Assembly: GCA_035542155.1 (NCBI GenBank)
Contig: DATKLX010000111.1
Location: 1-53,002 of the forward strand
Direction of reading: 5' to 3'
From: DATKLX01 sp035542155
Lineage (GTDB): Bacteria; Chloroflexota; Anaerolineae; Anaerolineales; Anaerolineaceae
Length of the DNA: 53,002 nt
The translations under genes and the position numbers were made by a program. Below are positions 7,036 to 15,879 of this stretch, piece after piece. A model generated the notes under the pieces. That model was given only the letters and a program-made list of their open reading frames with translations, made no database searches and had not been told where the DNA came from. Within the stretch, counting starts at the first letter, position 1. Every line of letters begins with the position of its first letter.

Positions 7036-9574
7036 TGATTCTTTCTTCCTGAAGGGTAAAACAGAACGTCGCCCCCTGATCGACTTCGCCCAGCGCCCAG
7101 ACACGCCCCCCGTGGCGGTGGATGATGCGCTGAACGATTGCCAGGCCAACCCCGGTGCCCTCGTAATCTTCCACGCGGTGAAGGCGCTGAAAAACGCCAA
7201 AAAGCTTGGGGGCATATTTCATATCGAACCCAACCCCGTTATCGCGGACAAAGTAGATTTTTTCATGGTTTTCTTCCAGGCAGCCGACCTCGATCTGCGA
7301 GCGCTCTTTCTTGCTGCTGAATTTAATCGCGTTGGAGAGCAGGTTGACGAAGACCTGTTTCAGCAGCGCGGGGTCGGCGTCGCACAGAGGCAGCGGGTGG
7401 ACCACCAGGTCGATCCGCTGCCAGTCCGGGCAGCGCTCGCCGTGCTCCAGGCGGAGCAAATCCAGGCTTTGGGTCACGACTTCATTGGGTTGGACGCGCT
7501 GTTTTTTGAGCGGCTGGCGCCCCAGGCGAGAGAACGCCAGCAGGTTGTCGATCAGATTGCTCATCGTCTGGGCATTGTTGCGAACCAGATCCAGGTAGCG
7601 GTGGGCCTCGGGAGAAAGCTCCGCGGTATATTCTTCGGAGAGGATTCGGGAAAACCCATCGATGGCGCGCAGCGGAGCCCGCAAATCGTGGGATACCGAA
7701 TAGCTGAAGGCCTCCAGCTCTTTGTTTGCCGCTTCGAACTGGGTCGTCCGCTCCAGAACGCGCTGCTCCAGCTCTTCGTTCATCTTTCGGATAGCTTCTT
7801 CCGCCCGGCGCTGTTCGGTAATATCGTGGAGAATGAAATGGATCTGGCCCAGCCGGCCTATTTCATCGTAGCCGGCTTTTCCGTTTACTGAGATCAGCAT
7901 GACCTCGCCCGTGCCGCAAACCAGCTCGAATTCCATAGAACGGAATTCACCGGCGCCTTCAAATTCCGCGAAGAGGTTCTCGAAGCGGGCTTTGCTGTCC
8001 GGCGTCAAGAAATCCGGGAAATACCTGCCGATGACAGCCGCCCGTTCGTAACCGAAAGTAGCCAACCAGGCAGGGTTGACATCGATAAAACAGGCTTTTT
8101 CGTCCAGCGATTGGTATCCAACCGGGGACTGTTCGTAAAACAGACGAAACCGCCTCTCGCTCTCGCGGAGCGCCTCTTCCGCCTGTTTCCGCTCGGTGAT
8201 GTCACGGATGATCGACTGGTAGAATTTTCGGCCATCAACGCGGATGGTCCGCGCGCTGATCTCAACCGGGAAGGTGAAGCCATCTTTGCGCTGGTGCGTG
8301 GCTTCGAACACCAGCCCTTCTTTTTCATCGAGCGGCTGGATCTGGCGAGAGAAGTTCACCCGTGTCTCGATCGAGAAGAGCTGTGGCATGCTCATCTTCT
8401 GCAGTTCGGCCAGTGAATACTGGTATGCGCTGACCGCCCGATCGTTCGCCTCCAGGAGGCTCCAGTGCTGGTTGGAAAGCAGGATGATATCGTTCGAATA
8501 GCGGCTGATCAGCAGCAGGTGCTCACTGAGCGCCTGGCGGCGGACTTCCGCCAGGTATTCTTCTTTGTAGAAACGGGCCTCACGCTGGCGCCAGAGCATG
8601 CCGGTCAAGGTTCCCGCGGCGGTGATCAATACGGCGGAAACCACAAGCAGGAGGCGGTTTCTTTCTGCCAGCGGCTGGTAGATCTCGTCCTGATCGACCT
8701 GGATCACCAGGTACCAGGGCGAGTCGGGGATTCTCCGCAGCGCAGCAAAAACGGGGACATTTTCCTCACTGACCCCTTTGAAATCCCCCGGCTGCCCGAA
8801 GACAGCCTGGGCAGCGGGCAGATCCGGCGTGTTGGCAGGCAAGCGCAGGCTGAGGGCAGGCGCCTGGATGCGCTCGATGCGGTTCAGGAAGATCACATCA
8901 TCGCCTTCCCTACGCACTAACTGGGTCTCTCCGGTTTTGCTCGCGATCGGCCACGAGTCGAGTAATGGGTACAGCGAAGTATCCGGATCGATGCGCAACA
9001 GGACCAGGCCGATCACCGTCATCTGCGGCTCATCTCCGATAAGGAGGGGAACACAATAATCCAGGGTCAGATGCTGGGTGATCTCATCGCGATACAGATC
9101 GGAAAAGACGATCTGCCTGGTCTGGATGGCCTGGCGAGAAAAACCTGCGGCGGTTTTGCCAATGGTCTGGATTCCTGCGGGAGCAGAGAGAAGGGATTTC
9201 GCCTGGACAGAAAGGAGGATCACGCTCTGGTAGTTATAGTTCTTCTGCAGCGATCCTAACCAGGTGAAAATTTCCTCCTGGTTCTGGGGATCTTCCGGGT
9301 GGGTGGTAAACGCCTGGATGCTGGCGGCGGTAAAAGGGCTCTTCAGGATCGTATCGGCATTCGCCCGACGCTCGCTCAACCAGGAGGAGACCTGCTGGGC
9401 TTTCAGATCCGCAATCGCTGCCAGACGCCCCTGGTTGGTCTGTTCCAGGCTGATTCGCTGGTAATGGTCCGAAACAATTCCTGCCAAGATGAGCGCGAAC
9501 AGAAGCAGGAAGAAAATGAGGACCATAGTCCAGGAGATGGTAGGAGAGTGCGGTCGTTGAACCGGGCTGTTCAT
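7028..9574 (-). CDS. Cache/PAS sensor histidine kinase
   Basis: 848 residues. A membrane segment at about 15-37 and a second at about 308-328 enclose a roughly 270-residue extracytoplasmic region with a double-Cache-like pattern, a typical small-molecule sensor. Two PAS domains follow (about 345-460 and 470-600), then a short coiled coil, a HisKA dimerisation domain with the phospho-accepting His629 in SVSHDLRAPLRAIDGF, and a HATPase domain (N-box NLLSNAIKF, G boxes VRDNGVGFD and GTGVGLAIV). It is the first gene of a three-gene operon with two receiver-containing proteins. The signal is unknown. The C-terminus is close to the phytochrome/bacteriophytochrome-type kinase class. Confidence 0.92.
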   Translation of the reverse strand: MNSPVQRPHSPTISWTMVLIFFLLLFALILAGIVSDHYQRISLEQTNQGRLAAIADLKAQQVSSWLSERRANADTILKSPFTAASIQAFTTHPEDPQNQEEIFTWLGSLQKNYNYQSVILLSVQAKSLLSAPAGIQTIGKTAAGFSRQAIQTRQIVFSDLYRDEITQHLTLDYCVPLLIGDEPQMTVIGLVLLRIDPDTSLYPLLDSWPIASKTGETQLVRREGDDVIFLNRIERIQAPALSLRLPANTPDLPAAQAVFGQPGDFKGVSEENVPVFAALRRIPDSPWYLVIQVDQDEIYQPLAERNRLLLVVSAVLITAAGTLTGMLWRQREARFYKEEYLAEVRRQALSEHLLLISRYSNDIILLSNQHWSLLEANDRAVSAYQYSLAELQKMSMPQLFSIETRVNFSRQIQPLDEKEGLVFEATHQRKDGFTFPVEISARTIRVDGRKFYQSIIRDITERKQAEEALRESERRFRLFYEQSPVGYQSLDEKACFIDVNPAWLATFGYERAAVIGRYFPDFLTPDSKARFENLFAEFEGAGEFRSMEFELVCGTGEVMLISVNGKAGYDEIGRLGQIHFILHDITEQRRAEEAIRKMNEELEQRVLERTTQFEAANKELEAFSYSVSHDLRAPLRAIDGFSRILSEEYTAELSPEAHRYLDLVRNNAQTMSNLIDNLLAFSRLGRQPLKKQRVQPNEVVTQSLDLLRLEHGERCPDWQRIDLVVHPLPLCDADPALLKQVFVNLLSNAIKFSSKKERSQIEVGCLEENHEKIYFVRDNGVGFDMKYAPKLFGVFQRLHRVEDYEGTGVGLAIVQRIIHRHGGRVWALGEVDQGATFCFTLQEERIND

Positions 9575-9642
9575 ATATGGCGTATGCTGCTATGCAATAG
9601 CGACCAACGGTTTGGGAGCAAGGTTAGACCCCTACTGTGTAT

Positions 9643-9671
9643 ATCATATCCGCTTTTATGTCCACTGACAA
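9643..9671 (-). promoter_or_regulatory. Sigma-70-type promoter of the kinase operon
   Basis: Minus-strand TTGTCA (plus 9666-9671), 17-nt spacer and TATGAT (plus 9643-9648), each one base from consensus. The predicted leader to the kinase start at 9574 is about 60 nt. The intergenic space (9575-9812) is shared with the divergent M1-peptidase gene. Confidence 0.6.
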
Positions 9672-9760
9672 CTGGGAATGCCTTACAAATGCCTGACTAT
9701 CGGGCGCCCGACCCGAAAAAATTTGCGCGTTTTCAAGGAAATCCAGCCAGAGTATCCAGT

Positions 9761-9766
9761 TATAAT
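9761..9766 (+). promoter_or_regulatory. -10 element (TATAAT) of the M1-peptidase gene
   Basis: A consensus TATAAT with no convincing -35. A GTG in frame with the peptidase begins at 9774, exactly 7 nt after it, where transcription would start. The gene therefore may be read from a leaderless GTG as well as from the ATG at 9813, which has a GGAGG. Confidence 0.4.
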
Positions 9767-9812
9767 CAATTAAGTGAAAAGATTCTGCCGGATTGCGTTC
9801 CTGGAGGTCTGG

Positions 9813-11453
9813 ATGGATTTTTCCCGAGCAAAGCGCGCAATGCTTTTTTTCTTCCTGATCCTGTCCCTGACCGGGCTGGCGTGCAATGCTGTCACCGCAT
9901 CGCCGGAACCCTCGCCGTTCCCCACCTGGACCCCCGTGCCACCCACTGCCCTACCCCTAGAGACCCCTCTCCCCACCCCGGCCGGCGCGCCTGCCACCCT
10001 ACCGCCTGGATCCAATCCACAGGCGCTGGCGGCCTGTCCTCTGGACGAACAGTCGCGCTCGATGCGCAGTGGCATCACCCCAGATTGGAAAAAGACCGAA
10101 ATCAACGCGTGTTACGACCTGTCGATCGGGCTGAACGCAGACGGCAGCGCGTATACCGGCAGTGAGAAACTGAGCTTTACGAACGCGATGGGGGTTCCAT
10201 TGACCGAGCTGGTGTTCCGCACGTATCCGAATGCGAGTGTGATCTACGGCGGCAAGCTGACCGTCAGCGCGGCGAAGGTCGACGGCCAGACGGTCGAGCA
10301 CGAAGTCTTTCTAAGAGACCAAACCGGGCTGCGCCTGAAACTGGTCTCCCCCCTGGAACCGGGCGCCTCGACGGTCATTGAGATGCAGTACGGCGGTCAG
10401 CTCCCCACGGATTTCAACTCCGGGAACGGTTATGGGATCTTCGAACGCAGTACCCTCAAAAACGGGGCCGGATTCGTGGTCACTTTGGCAAATTTTTATC
10501 CGATCCTGGCGCAGTGGACCAACGGCCGATGGGTTGCCACGGAAGTGATCGGCGGGGGTGACGCGGTGGTCAGCTCCGTGTCTTTGTACCAGGTGCACGT
10601 CCAGGCCCCGGCGGGTTGGAAAGTGGCCGCGACCGGCTCGCAGATCGGGACCCGGAACGAATCCGGAGGCGCCTGGCTCGACTATGCCGGCGGCCCGGTG
10701 CGAGAGTTTATCCTGGTAGCCAGCCCGGCCCTCGAAGCCCGCCAGGTTCAGAGCGGTGATATCACCATCACCCATTGGGGGCTACCCGGCACCGAAAAGA
10801 ACTGGGACGAGGCGCTGAAGATCGCCAAAAATTCAGTCGCGCTGTATACCCAACGCTACGGAGAGTATCCTTACAAGGAACTGGACGTGGTCAGCGTGCC
10901 GCTGCGCTATGCCTCGGGAGTCGAATACCCGGGGCTGGTCCTGATCGAGACCGGCCAGTATGGGAACAGCGGCCAGCCCGGCCTGGAGCTGGCGACGGTC
11001 ATCTCGCATGAGATCGCCCACCAATGGTGGTACGGGGTGGTCGGGAGCGACGTGCTCGAGCATCCTTTCCAGGACGAGGCTCTTGCCACTTACAGCGAGC
11101 TGGTCTACGAACAGAAGTACAACCCGGTTGTCTACCGGGGAGAGCTGGCCATCTACCGCGCAGATGTCAAATCTGTGGAGGACCACCAGGGGAAAAAGCT
11201 GGTCGACCAATCGGTGGCCGCGTTTAACGGAGACGATAACGCCTACGCTGCGATCGTGTACCTCAAGGGAGCGCTGTTCTACCAGGCTCTGCGCGATCAG
11301 TTGGGAGACGATGCCTTCTTCCAGGCATTGCAAATCTATTATCAAAACAACGCCTTCACGACCGCTGACGTCAATGCGCTGTTTGACTCGTTCGAGCAGG
11401 GCTGCCGCTGCGACCCGAGCCCGATTTTCGAGGAGTATGGGGTGGAGCAATAA
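9813..11453 (+). CDS. M1-family (gluzincin) metallopeptidase-like lipoprotein
   Basis: A signal peptide with lipobox LTGLAC (Cys24) predicts a lipid-anchored extracellular enzyme, followed by a Pro/Thr-rich linker to about residue 65. The zinc site is intact: HEIAH (His399, Glu400, His403) and a third ligand Glu422, 19 residues after the second His. GVEYPG about 30 residues before the zinc site occupies the place of the GxMEN aminopeptidase motif. Expected role: release of N-terminal amino acids from peptides at the cell surface. At 546 residues it is shorter than canonical M1 enzymes and lacks the large C-terminal helical domain. ATG 9813 has GGAGG 5 nt upstream; GTG 9774 would add 13 residues. 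The serine dehydratase gene follows after 1 nt. Confidence 0.85.
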   Translation: MDFSRAKRAMLFFFLILSLTGLACNAVTASPEPSPFPTWTPVPPTALPLETPLPTPAGAPATLPPGSNPQALAACPLDEQSRSMRSGITPDWKKTEINACYDLSIGLNADGSAYTGSEKLSFTNAMGVPLTELVFRTYPNASVIYGGKLTVSAAKVDGQTVEHEVFLRDQTGLRLKLVSPLEPGASTVIEMQYGGQLPTDFNSGNGYGIFERSTLKNGAGFVVTLANFYPILAQWTNGRWVATEVIGGGDAVVSSVSLYQVHVQAPAGWKVAATGSQIGTRNESGGAWLDYAGGPVREFILVASPALEARQVQSGDITITHWGLPGTEKNWDEALKIAKNSVALYTQRYGEYPYKELDVVSVPLRYASGVEYPGLVLIETGQYGNSGQPGLELATVISHEIAHQWWYGVVGSDVLEHPFQDEALATYSELVYEQKYNPVVYRGELAIYRADVKSVEDHQGKKLVDQSVAAFNGDDNAYAAIVYLKGALFYQALRDQLGDDAFFQALQIYYQNNAFTTADVNALFDSFEQGCRCDPSPIFEEYGVEQ

Positions 11454-11454
11454 G

Positions 11455-12675
11455 ATGCAGTCAATTCGCGAGCTGTACCGGATCGGGAACGGACCCTCCA
11501 GCAGCCACACCATGGCGCCAAAGCGCGCCGCGGAACAGTTCCGCGCGCGCTACCCGCAGGCCAATGCCTACCGTGTGACCCTCTACGGCAGCCTGGCTGC
11601 TACCGGCAAAGGCCACCTCACCGACCGGGCCCTGGTTGACGCCCTGGCCCCTTTCCCGGTCGAGATCCTCTGGAAGAAAGAGGAGGAGCTGCCCCTCCAC
11701 CAGAACGGGATGGAGTTCGAAGCCTTTCAAGACGGCGCATCCCTTGGATCCTGGCAGGTATACAGCCTGGGAGGCGGGGCGCTGGGTGAAGCCGGCAGGC
11801 TCACGGAAGGCCCGGACGTCTACGAGCTGAACAGTATGGCGGCCATCCTGGCGCACTGCAAAGAGACCGGCCAGTCCTTCTGGGAATACGTGGTCGAGCG
11901 CGAGGGGCCGGGGATCTGGGAATTTCTAAGCGAGATCTGGGAAGCGATGCAGGCCGCGATCGATCGCGGCCTGCGCGCCGAGGGGGTCCTGCCAGGCGGG
12001 CTGCGGATCCAGCGCCGGGCGTGGGCCTTTTACCGGCGCGCGAAGACCAGCGGAGCATCGTTCAGCACGCCGGGGACTATCGCCGCATATGCCCTGGCCG
12101 TGGCCGAGGAAAACGCCAGCGGCGGGGTGGTCGCCACCGCGCCCACCTGCGGGTCGAGCGGCGTCGTGCCGGCAGGGCTGCGATACGTTGCGGAGACGGT
12201 CGAGTGCCCGCCGGAAGCGATCCTGCGCGCGCTGGCGACGGCCGGCCTGGTCGGAAACCTGATCAAACACAACGCCTCGATCTCGGGCGCGGAGGTCGGC
12301 TGCCAGGGGGAAATCGGCGCGGCCTGCTCGATGGCTGCCGCCGCGGTCACCCAACTGATGGGCGGGACCATCCACCAGATCGAATACGCGGCCGAAATGG
12401 GACTGGAGCACCATCTCGGTCTGACCTGCGACCCGGTCAACGGCCTGGTCCAGATCCCCTGCATCGAGCGCAACGCTTTCGCCGCAACCCGCGCCCACAC
12501 CTGCGCCGACTTTGCCCTCTTCTCCGATGGGACCCATCGCATTCCCTTCGACGATGTTGTCACGGTGATGAAAGAAACCGGCAACGCGCTGCCCTCCCTG
12601 TACCGCGAAACCGCGACCGGCGGGCTGGCTGCGGCCTATACCCGCCGGTCGAAAAAGCGCTCTGAGAATTGTTGA
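11455..12675 (+). CDS. sdaA: L-serine dehydratase, iron-sulfur type, single chain
   Basis: Converts L-serine to pyruvate and ammonia in the cytoplasm. The 406-residue chain fuses the beta part (N-terminal GPSSSHTMAPKRAA) and the alpha part (from about residue 125, TAPTCGSSGVVPAG). Cys283, Cys325 and Cys336 are spaced 42 and 11 residues apart, the same spacing as the known [4Fe-4S] ligands of the Legionella enzyme. ATG 11455 lies 1 nt after the peptidase stop, so the two genes are likely co-translated. An extracellular peptidase coupled to serine breakdown suggests growth on peptides. It is shorter than the E. coli enzyme (about 454 aa), but no key segment is visibly missing. Confidence 0.92.
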   Translation: MQSIRELYRIGNGPSSSHTMAPKRAAEQFRARYPQANAYRVTLYGSLAATGKGHLTDRALVDALAPFPVEILWKKEEELPLHQNGMEFEAFQDGASLGSWQVYSLGGGALGEAGRLTEGPDVYELNSMAAILAHCKETGQSFWEYVVEREGPGIWEFLSEIWEAMQAAIDRGLRAEGVLPGGLRIQRRAWAFYRRAKTSGASFSTPGTIAAYALAVAEENASGGVVATAPTCGSSGVVPAGLRYVAETVECPPEAILRALATAGLVGNLIKHNASISGAEVGCQGEIGAACSMAAAAVTQLMGGTIHQIEYAAEMGLEHHLGLTCDPVNGLVQIPCIERNAFAATRAHTCADFALFSDGTHRIPFDDVVTVMKETGNALPSLYRETATGGLAAAYTRRSKKRSENC

Positions 12676-12720
12676 AAAAAGACGAGAGCCGAATAGAACT
12701 GAGATCAGGGAATGAAGAAC

Positions 12721-13083
12721 ATGTCCAACACACAAATCGTCCTTGCTGGAACTTGGGTCGTCGTCATGTTGATATATCTGCTCGGCGATGTGCTTCGCAT
12801 CTACAGCGGCGACATGGCAAAAGCGATGGCCAGGATGAGTTTTAACCAATTCGTCTGGCTGGGGCTCGCCGCCCTGATGTTGATCCCCATCCTGATGGTT
12901 TTCCTGGCCCTGGTGCTGCCCCAGCCAGCTAATCGATGGGCCAACATGATTACCGCCGGGTTTTTCATCCTGTTTAACCTGGTTGGCCTGCCCACTTACC
13001 CATCCCTCTATGACAAGTTTCTGCTGTTAGTCAGCATGGCCTTCAATGGGATGACGATCTGGTATGCTTGGAACTGGAATTGA
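12721..13083 (+). CDS. Small four-helix membrane protein (DUF6326-like)
   Basis: A 120-residue protein with four hydrophobic segments (about 6-24, 37-61, 70-90 and 96-115) and an early LLGDVLRIYSGD motif. It resembles small integral membrane proteins grouped as DUF6326; that assignment is from memory of the pattern and is moderate. No function is known. ATG 12721 was preferred because AGGGA lies 9 nt upstream. ATG 12712, three codons earlier, touches that same site and is less likely. It ends 14 nt from the convergent gene to its right. Confidence 0.65.
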   Translation: MSNTQIVLAGTWVVVMLIYLLGDVLRIYSGDMAKAMARMSFNQFVWLGLAALMLIPILMVFLALVLPQPANRWANMITAGFFILFNLVGLPTYPSLYDKFLLLVSMAFNGMTIWYAWNWN

Positions 13084-13097
13084 TACCCGCTGGTGAG

Positions 13098-13400
13098 TCA
13101 GTGTTCCTGCATCGAGCGTACATTGACCAGGGTGCCGACGACGATGATGGTGATCAGGAAGATCGCGCCGACGATCACGCCGGTGGTCTGGTCGCGGTTG
13201 GCGTTCGCCTGTGGGGGCAGCGTGGCGGTTGGGGTGGGGGCCTGGGGGGCCGGCGTAAGGGTTGGGTTCTGGCCCAGGGCTGGCTGGATGGCTCCGCTCA
13301 GGGCCAGGGCGAGGAGGGCCAGTAGAGCGATGATCACGGCCCAGCGCAGTAGCTTTCTGGGGGGGATGGAGAGGATGTTTTGGAACCACCCTGTGTGCAT
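13098..13400 (-). CDS. Small membrane protein with Thr/Pro stalk between two helices
   Basis: 100 residues: a basic N-terminus, a hydrophobic helix or signal (about 20-40), a Pro/Thr/Ala stalk (about 44-67) and a second membrane helix (about 73-92). No family recognised. The layout predicts a short extracellular stalk tethered at both ends. A purine-rich GGAAAAGAG precedes the ATG. It stands 161 nt beyond the end of the solute-binding protein gene and may be a separate unit. That gap holds no gene and no clear terminator. Confidence 0.55.
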   Translation of the reverse strand: MHTGWFQNILSIPPRKLLRWAVIIALLALLALALSGAIQPALGQNPTLTPAPQAPTPTATLPPQANANRDQTTGVIVGAIFLITIIVVGTLVNVRSMQEH

Positions 13401-13561
13401 GGTTTCTCTTTTCCTACAGCAGGCTCATAAGGGTCAACACTTCCCAGGACAGAGGCTTGAATGGTGGGTTTCGGGCACTCCTGAGAAGGGTTATGTCGCT
13501 TCCGGGGAATCACGCATCTGAGGAGCCCTTCACCCACCCTACGCTTGCGCGGGTTCAGACC

Positions 13562-14884
13562 CTAGGGCGTTTTGAAGTGCTGAGCGGCGGAGTTGGCCGC
13601 CTGGGACGGGTCGCCCTGGTCCCTGATCACCTGCAGGACGGCCTCCTTCAGGACGGGGCCGAGGCTTTCGATGGTTTCAGCCGGGGGCATGGCCTGGGCC
13701 GACATGGCGACCGGCCCGAGCAGGGACTGCAGGTTCTGGCCCTTCCAGGCCGCCAGGGCGGTCGGCCGGGTGGGCAGGTAGCCCGCTGCTTCGGTCCACC
13801 TGGCCTGGAAGTCGCTTTGGATCAGGAATTCCGCCAGGCGGGCGCTCTCCGCGGCATGCACCGAGTGCGGGTTAGAAAGCGCCCACGACCAGCCCACTGC
13901 CAGGGTGAACCCGCCGGGCTTGCTCACCGGAAGCGGCAGAGCGGTGCTGCCGGAGGGCGTTTCGGCAAGGTAGCGGGTCACCCAGGTCACCGCCATCTGG
14001 GCCTGCTGGGCGTTGTATGCCTGCCAGGACTGCTGGTCGGTTTCATATTGGGACAGCCAGGGAGGGAATACCCCCTGTTTCGCGCCGGAGGAGTAATTCT
14101 TGAGCACCCGCCCCAGGGGCGCCGAGTCGAGGTAGGGGCGGCCCTGAATGTCGGCGACCGCTCCCCCCTCCGCCATGTACTGGGTGATGGTGAAGGCGGC
14201 GCCTGGGTCCGCGGACGGGAAGGCCACCGGTACGGACTGGCTGAGCAGGCTTTGCCAGTCGGTGGGGATGCCGGTCAGGTGCGCCGGGCGGTAGACCAGC
14301 AGCAAGGCGTCCCCCGCAAAGGGAAGGCCGTAGGTGCTCCCGCCGATCACCGCGAGTTGGCGGGCATAGGAAAACCAGTCGGGGTCGTTTGAGACCGCAG
14401 TCAGGCCGTCGTATGGGAACAGCAGGCCCTTCAACACCGCGGATTCCAGATCCTGGCGCGGCAGGGCGATCAGGTCCGGGAGCGCGGCGGGGGCGGCCGC
14501 GCTGGCAGCCGTCAACGAAGCCAGCAGGCCGGACGGCCCGCCGGCGGCCTTGACGCGCACGTCCACCCGGATGTCCGGATTCTGGCTCTCAAAGGCCTTG
14601 AGCTGGTCGCGCAACAGGCCCGCGGACGCCGTATCAGCGCCAGGATTAAATTCCGGGGGGATCCAGAGGGTGAGATGGAGCGGGCCGGCGAGAGAAGGCT
14701 CGGGCGTTGGGACCGGCGTATTTCCCGGCTGGGTGGGAACCGCAGGAACGGCGGTCTGAGGGGCAGGCGTCGCTGGCGTGGCAACCGGAATCCATTGCGT
14801 CAGGATGGGCGGCAGGCCGCCGGTACAGCCTGCCAGGCAGGCAATCGCAACCAGCGCCAGGATGAAACGGACGGTGGTTCTCAT
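13562..14884 (-). CDS. ABC-type extracellular solute-binding lipoprotein (family 1)
   Basis: 440 residues. The signal peptide ends in the lipobox CLAGC (Cys20), followed by a Pro/Thr-rich linker (about 30-65) and a two-lobed binding-protein domain with the typical pattern FNPGADT...LKAFESQNPDIRVDVRV near its start and DLIALPRQDLE later. Such proteins usually bind sugars or oligosaccharides for an ABC importer, but no permease or ATPase gene is nearby. ATG 14884 overlaps the stop of the M42 peptidase gene by 4 nt (ATGA). Operon membership with three peptidases hints at peptide-related substrates, which is inference only. Confidence 0.85.
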   Translation of the reverse strand: MRTTVRFILALVAIACLAGCTGGLPPILTQWIPVATPATPAPQTAVPAVPTQPGNTPVPTPEPSLAGPLHLTLWIPPEFNPGADTASAGLLRDQLKAFESQNPDIRVDVRVKAAGGPSGLLASLTAASAAAPAALPDLIALPRQDLESAVLKGLLFPYDGLTAVSNDPDWFSYARQLAVIGGSTYGLPFAGDALLLVYRPAHLTGIPTDWQSLLSQSVPVAFPSADPGAAFTITQYMAEGGAVADIQGRPYLDSAPLGRVLKNYSSGAKQGVFPPWLSQYETDQQSWQAYNAQQAQMAVTWVTRYLAETPSGSTALPLPVSKPGGFTLAVGWSWALSNPHSVHAAESARLAEFLIQSDFQARWTEAAGYLPTRPTALAAWKGQNLQSLLGPVAMSAQAMPPAETIESLGPVLKEAVLQVIRDQGDPSQAANSAAQHFKTP

Positions 14885-15879
14885 GCCAGGTGGATCGGTC
14901 CGCCGAGGAACTCGACCAGAAAACGGACTGCATTCTGAACGTCGCGATAATCGACCATCTCGGAAGGAGAATGGACGTAGCGGCAGGGGATCGAGAGGCA
15001 CCCCGCGGGAACACCGGCGCGGGAAACCTGGATCGAGCGCGCATCCGTCGACCCGCCGTCGAGGACTTCCATCTGGTAGGGGATCTGGAGCCGCCCGGCG
15101 ATCTGGACCATGCAGTCCACCAGGCGCGGATCGGCGAGCATACCGCTATCACGCACCTTGATCGCGGGGCCCTTCCCCAGGCAGACCTCCATGAACCTGG
15201 ATTTTGGGGTATCGCCGGTCAGGGTCACATCGACCGCCAGCCCCAAATCGGGGTCAAGCCCGAAAGCGGCAGTGATCGCGCCGCGCGTGCCGACCTCTTC
15301 CTGGACACTGAAGACAAAGAACAGCTCGTGAGGGGTGTCCTTGAGCTGACGGATCACCTCGACCAGCACAGCGACGGCGATGCGGTCGTCCATCGACTTG
15401 GCCACCAGTCGGTCGCCCAGGTCGAGGAAAGGCCGCTCGAAGCCGGCCACATCGCCCACTTTGACCGGGCAGTCCTCGCGGCTGGTCGCGCCGACGTCGA
15501 TGTAGAGCTTATCGAGGGAGGGTATTTTATCCGGGGGATCGAGGCGTTCGGCCTGGATTACACCGCGGGCACCGCCGACGAAGCGCACCCGCCCGCCGAT
15601 GCAGGTCGAAGCGTGCACCCCGCCGATGTTGGTGAAACGGATAAAACCCATCTCGTCGATGTGGGTGGCGATGACGCCGATCTCGTCCAGGTGAGCGGAA
15701 AGCATGATCCGCAGGCCGTCCGCGGCTTTCTCCCCCTTGCGGGCAATCAGGTTCCCCAGGGCATCGACCCGCGCCTCGCTGACCAGGGGATCGATCTCAG
15801 CCTGGACCAGATCGCGGATTTCGGCTTCAAAACCGGACGGGCCGGTGGTTTCGACAAGTTTTCGGATCAGGTCTTTCAT
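14881..15879 (-). CDS. M42-family aminopeptidase, paralogue A
   Basis: A 332-residue M42 (tetrahedral/PepA-like) metallopeptidase. Metal and catalytic motifs are intact: SAHLDEIG (His63, Asp65), SMDDRIAVA, QEEVGTRGA and VDVT, with a late His in YVHSPSEM. Expected to form large cytosolic complexes that trim peptides from the N-terminus; some members are glycosidase-like. Its ATG overlaps the stop of the preceding M42 gene by 4 nt (ATGA), which fixes the start. It is the third of three tandem M42 genes. Its sequence differs clearly from the other two, so this is not a recent copy. Confidence 0.9.
   Translation of the reverse strand: MKDLIRKLVETTGPSGFEAEIRDLVQAEIDPLVSEARVDALGNLIARKGEKAADGLRIMLSAHLDEIGVIATHIDEMGFIRFTNIGGVHASTCIGGRVRFVGGARGVIQAERLDPPDKIPSLDKLYIDVGATSREDCPVKVGDVAGFERPFLDLGDRLVAKSMDDRIAVAVLVEVIRQLKDTPHELFFVFSVQEEVGTRGAITAAFGLDPDLGLAVDVTLTGDTPKSRFMEVCLGKGPAIKVRDSGMLADPRLVDCMVQIAGRLQIPYQMEVLDGGSTDARSIQVSRAGVPAGCLSIPCRYVHSPSEMVDYRDVQNAVRFLVEFLGGPIHLA

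Noticed and set aside
13401..13561. tRNA-like T-arm near 13548-13562
   Set aside because: A GGGTTCAGACCC stretch resembles a T-arm, but no anticodon arm, D-arm or acceptor stem can be built around it.
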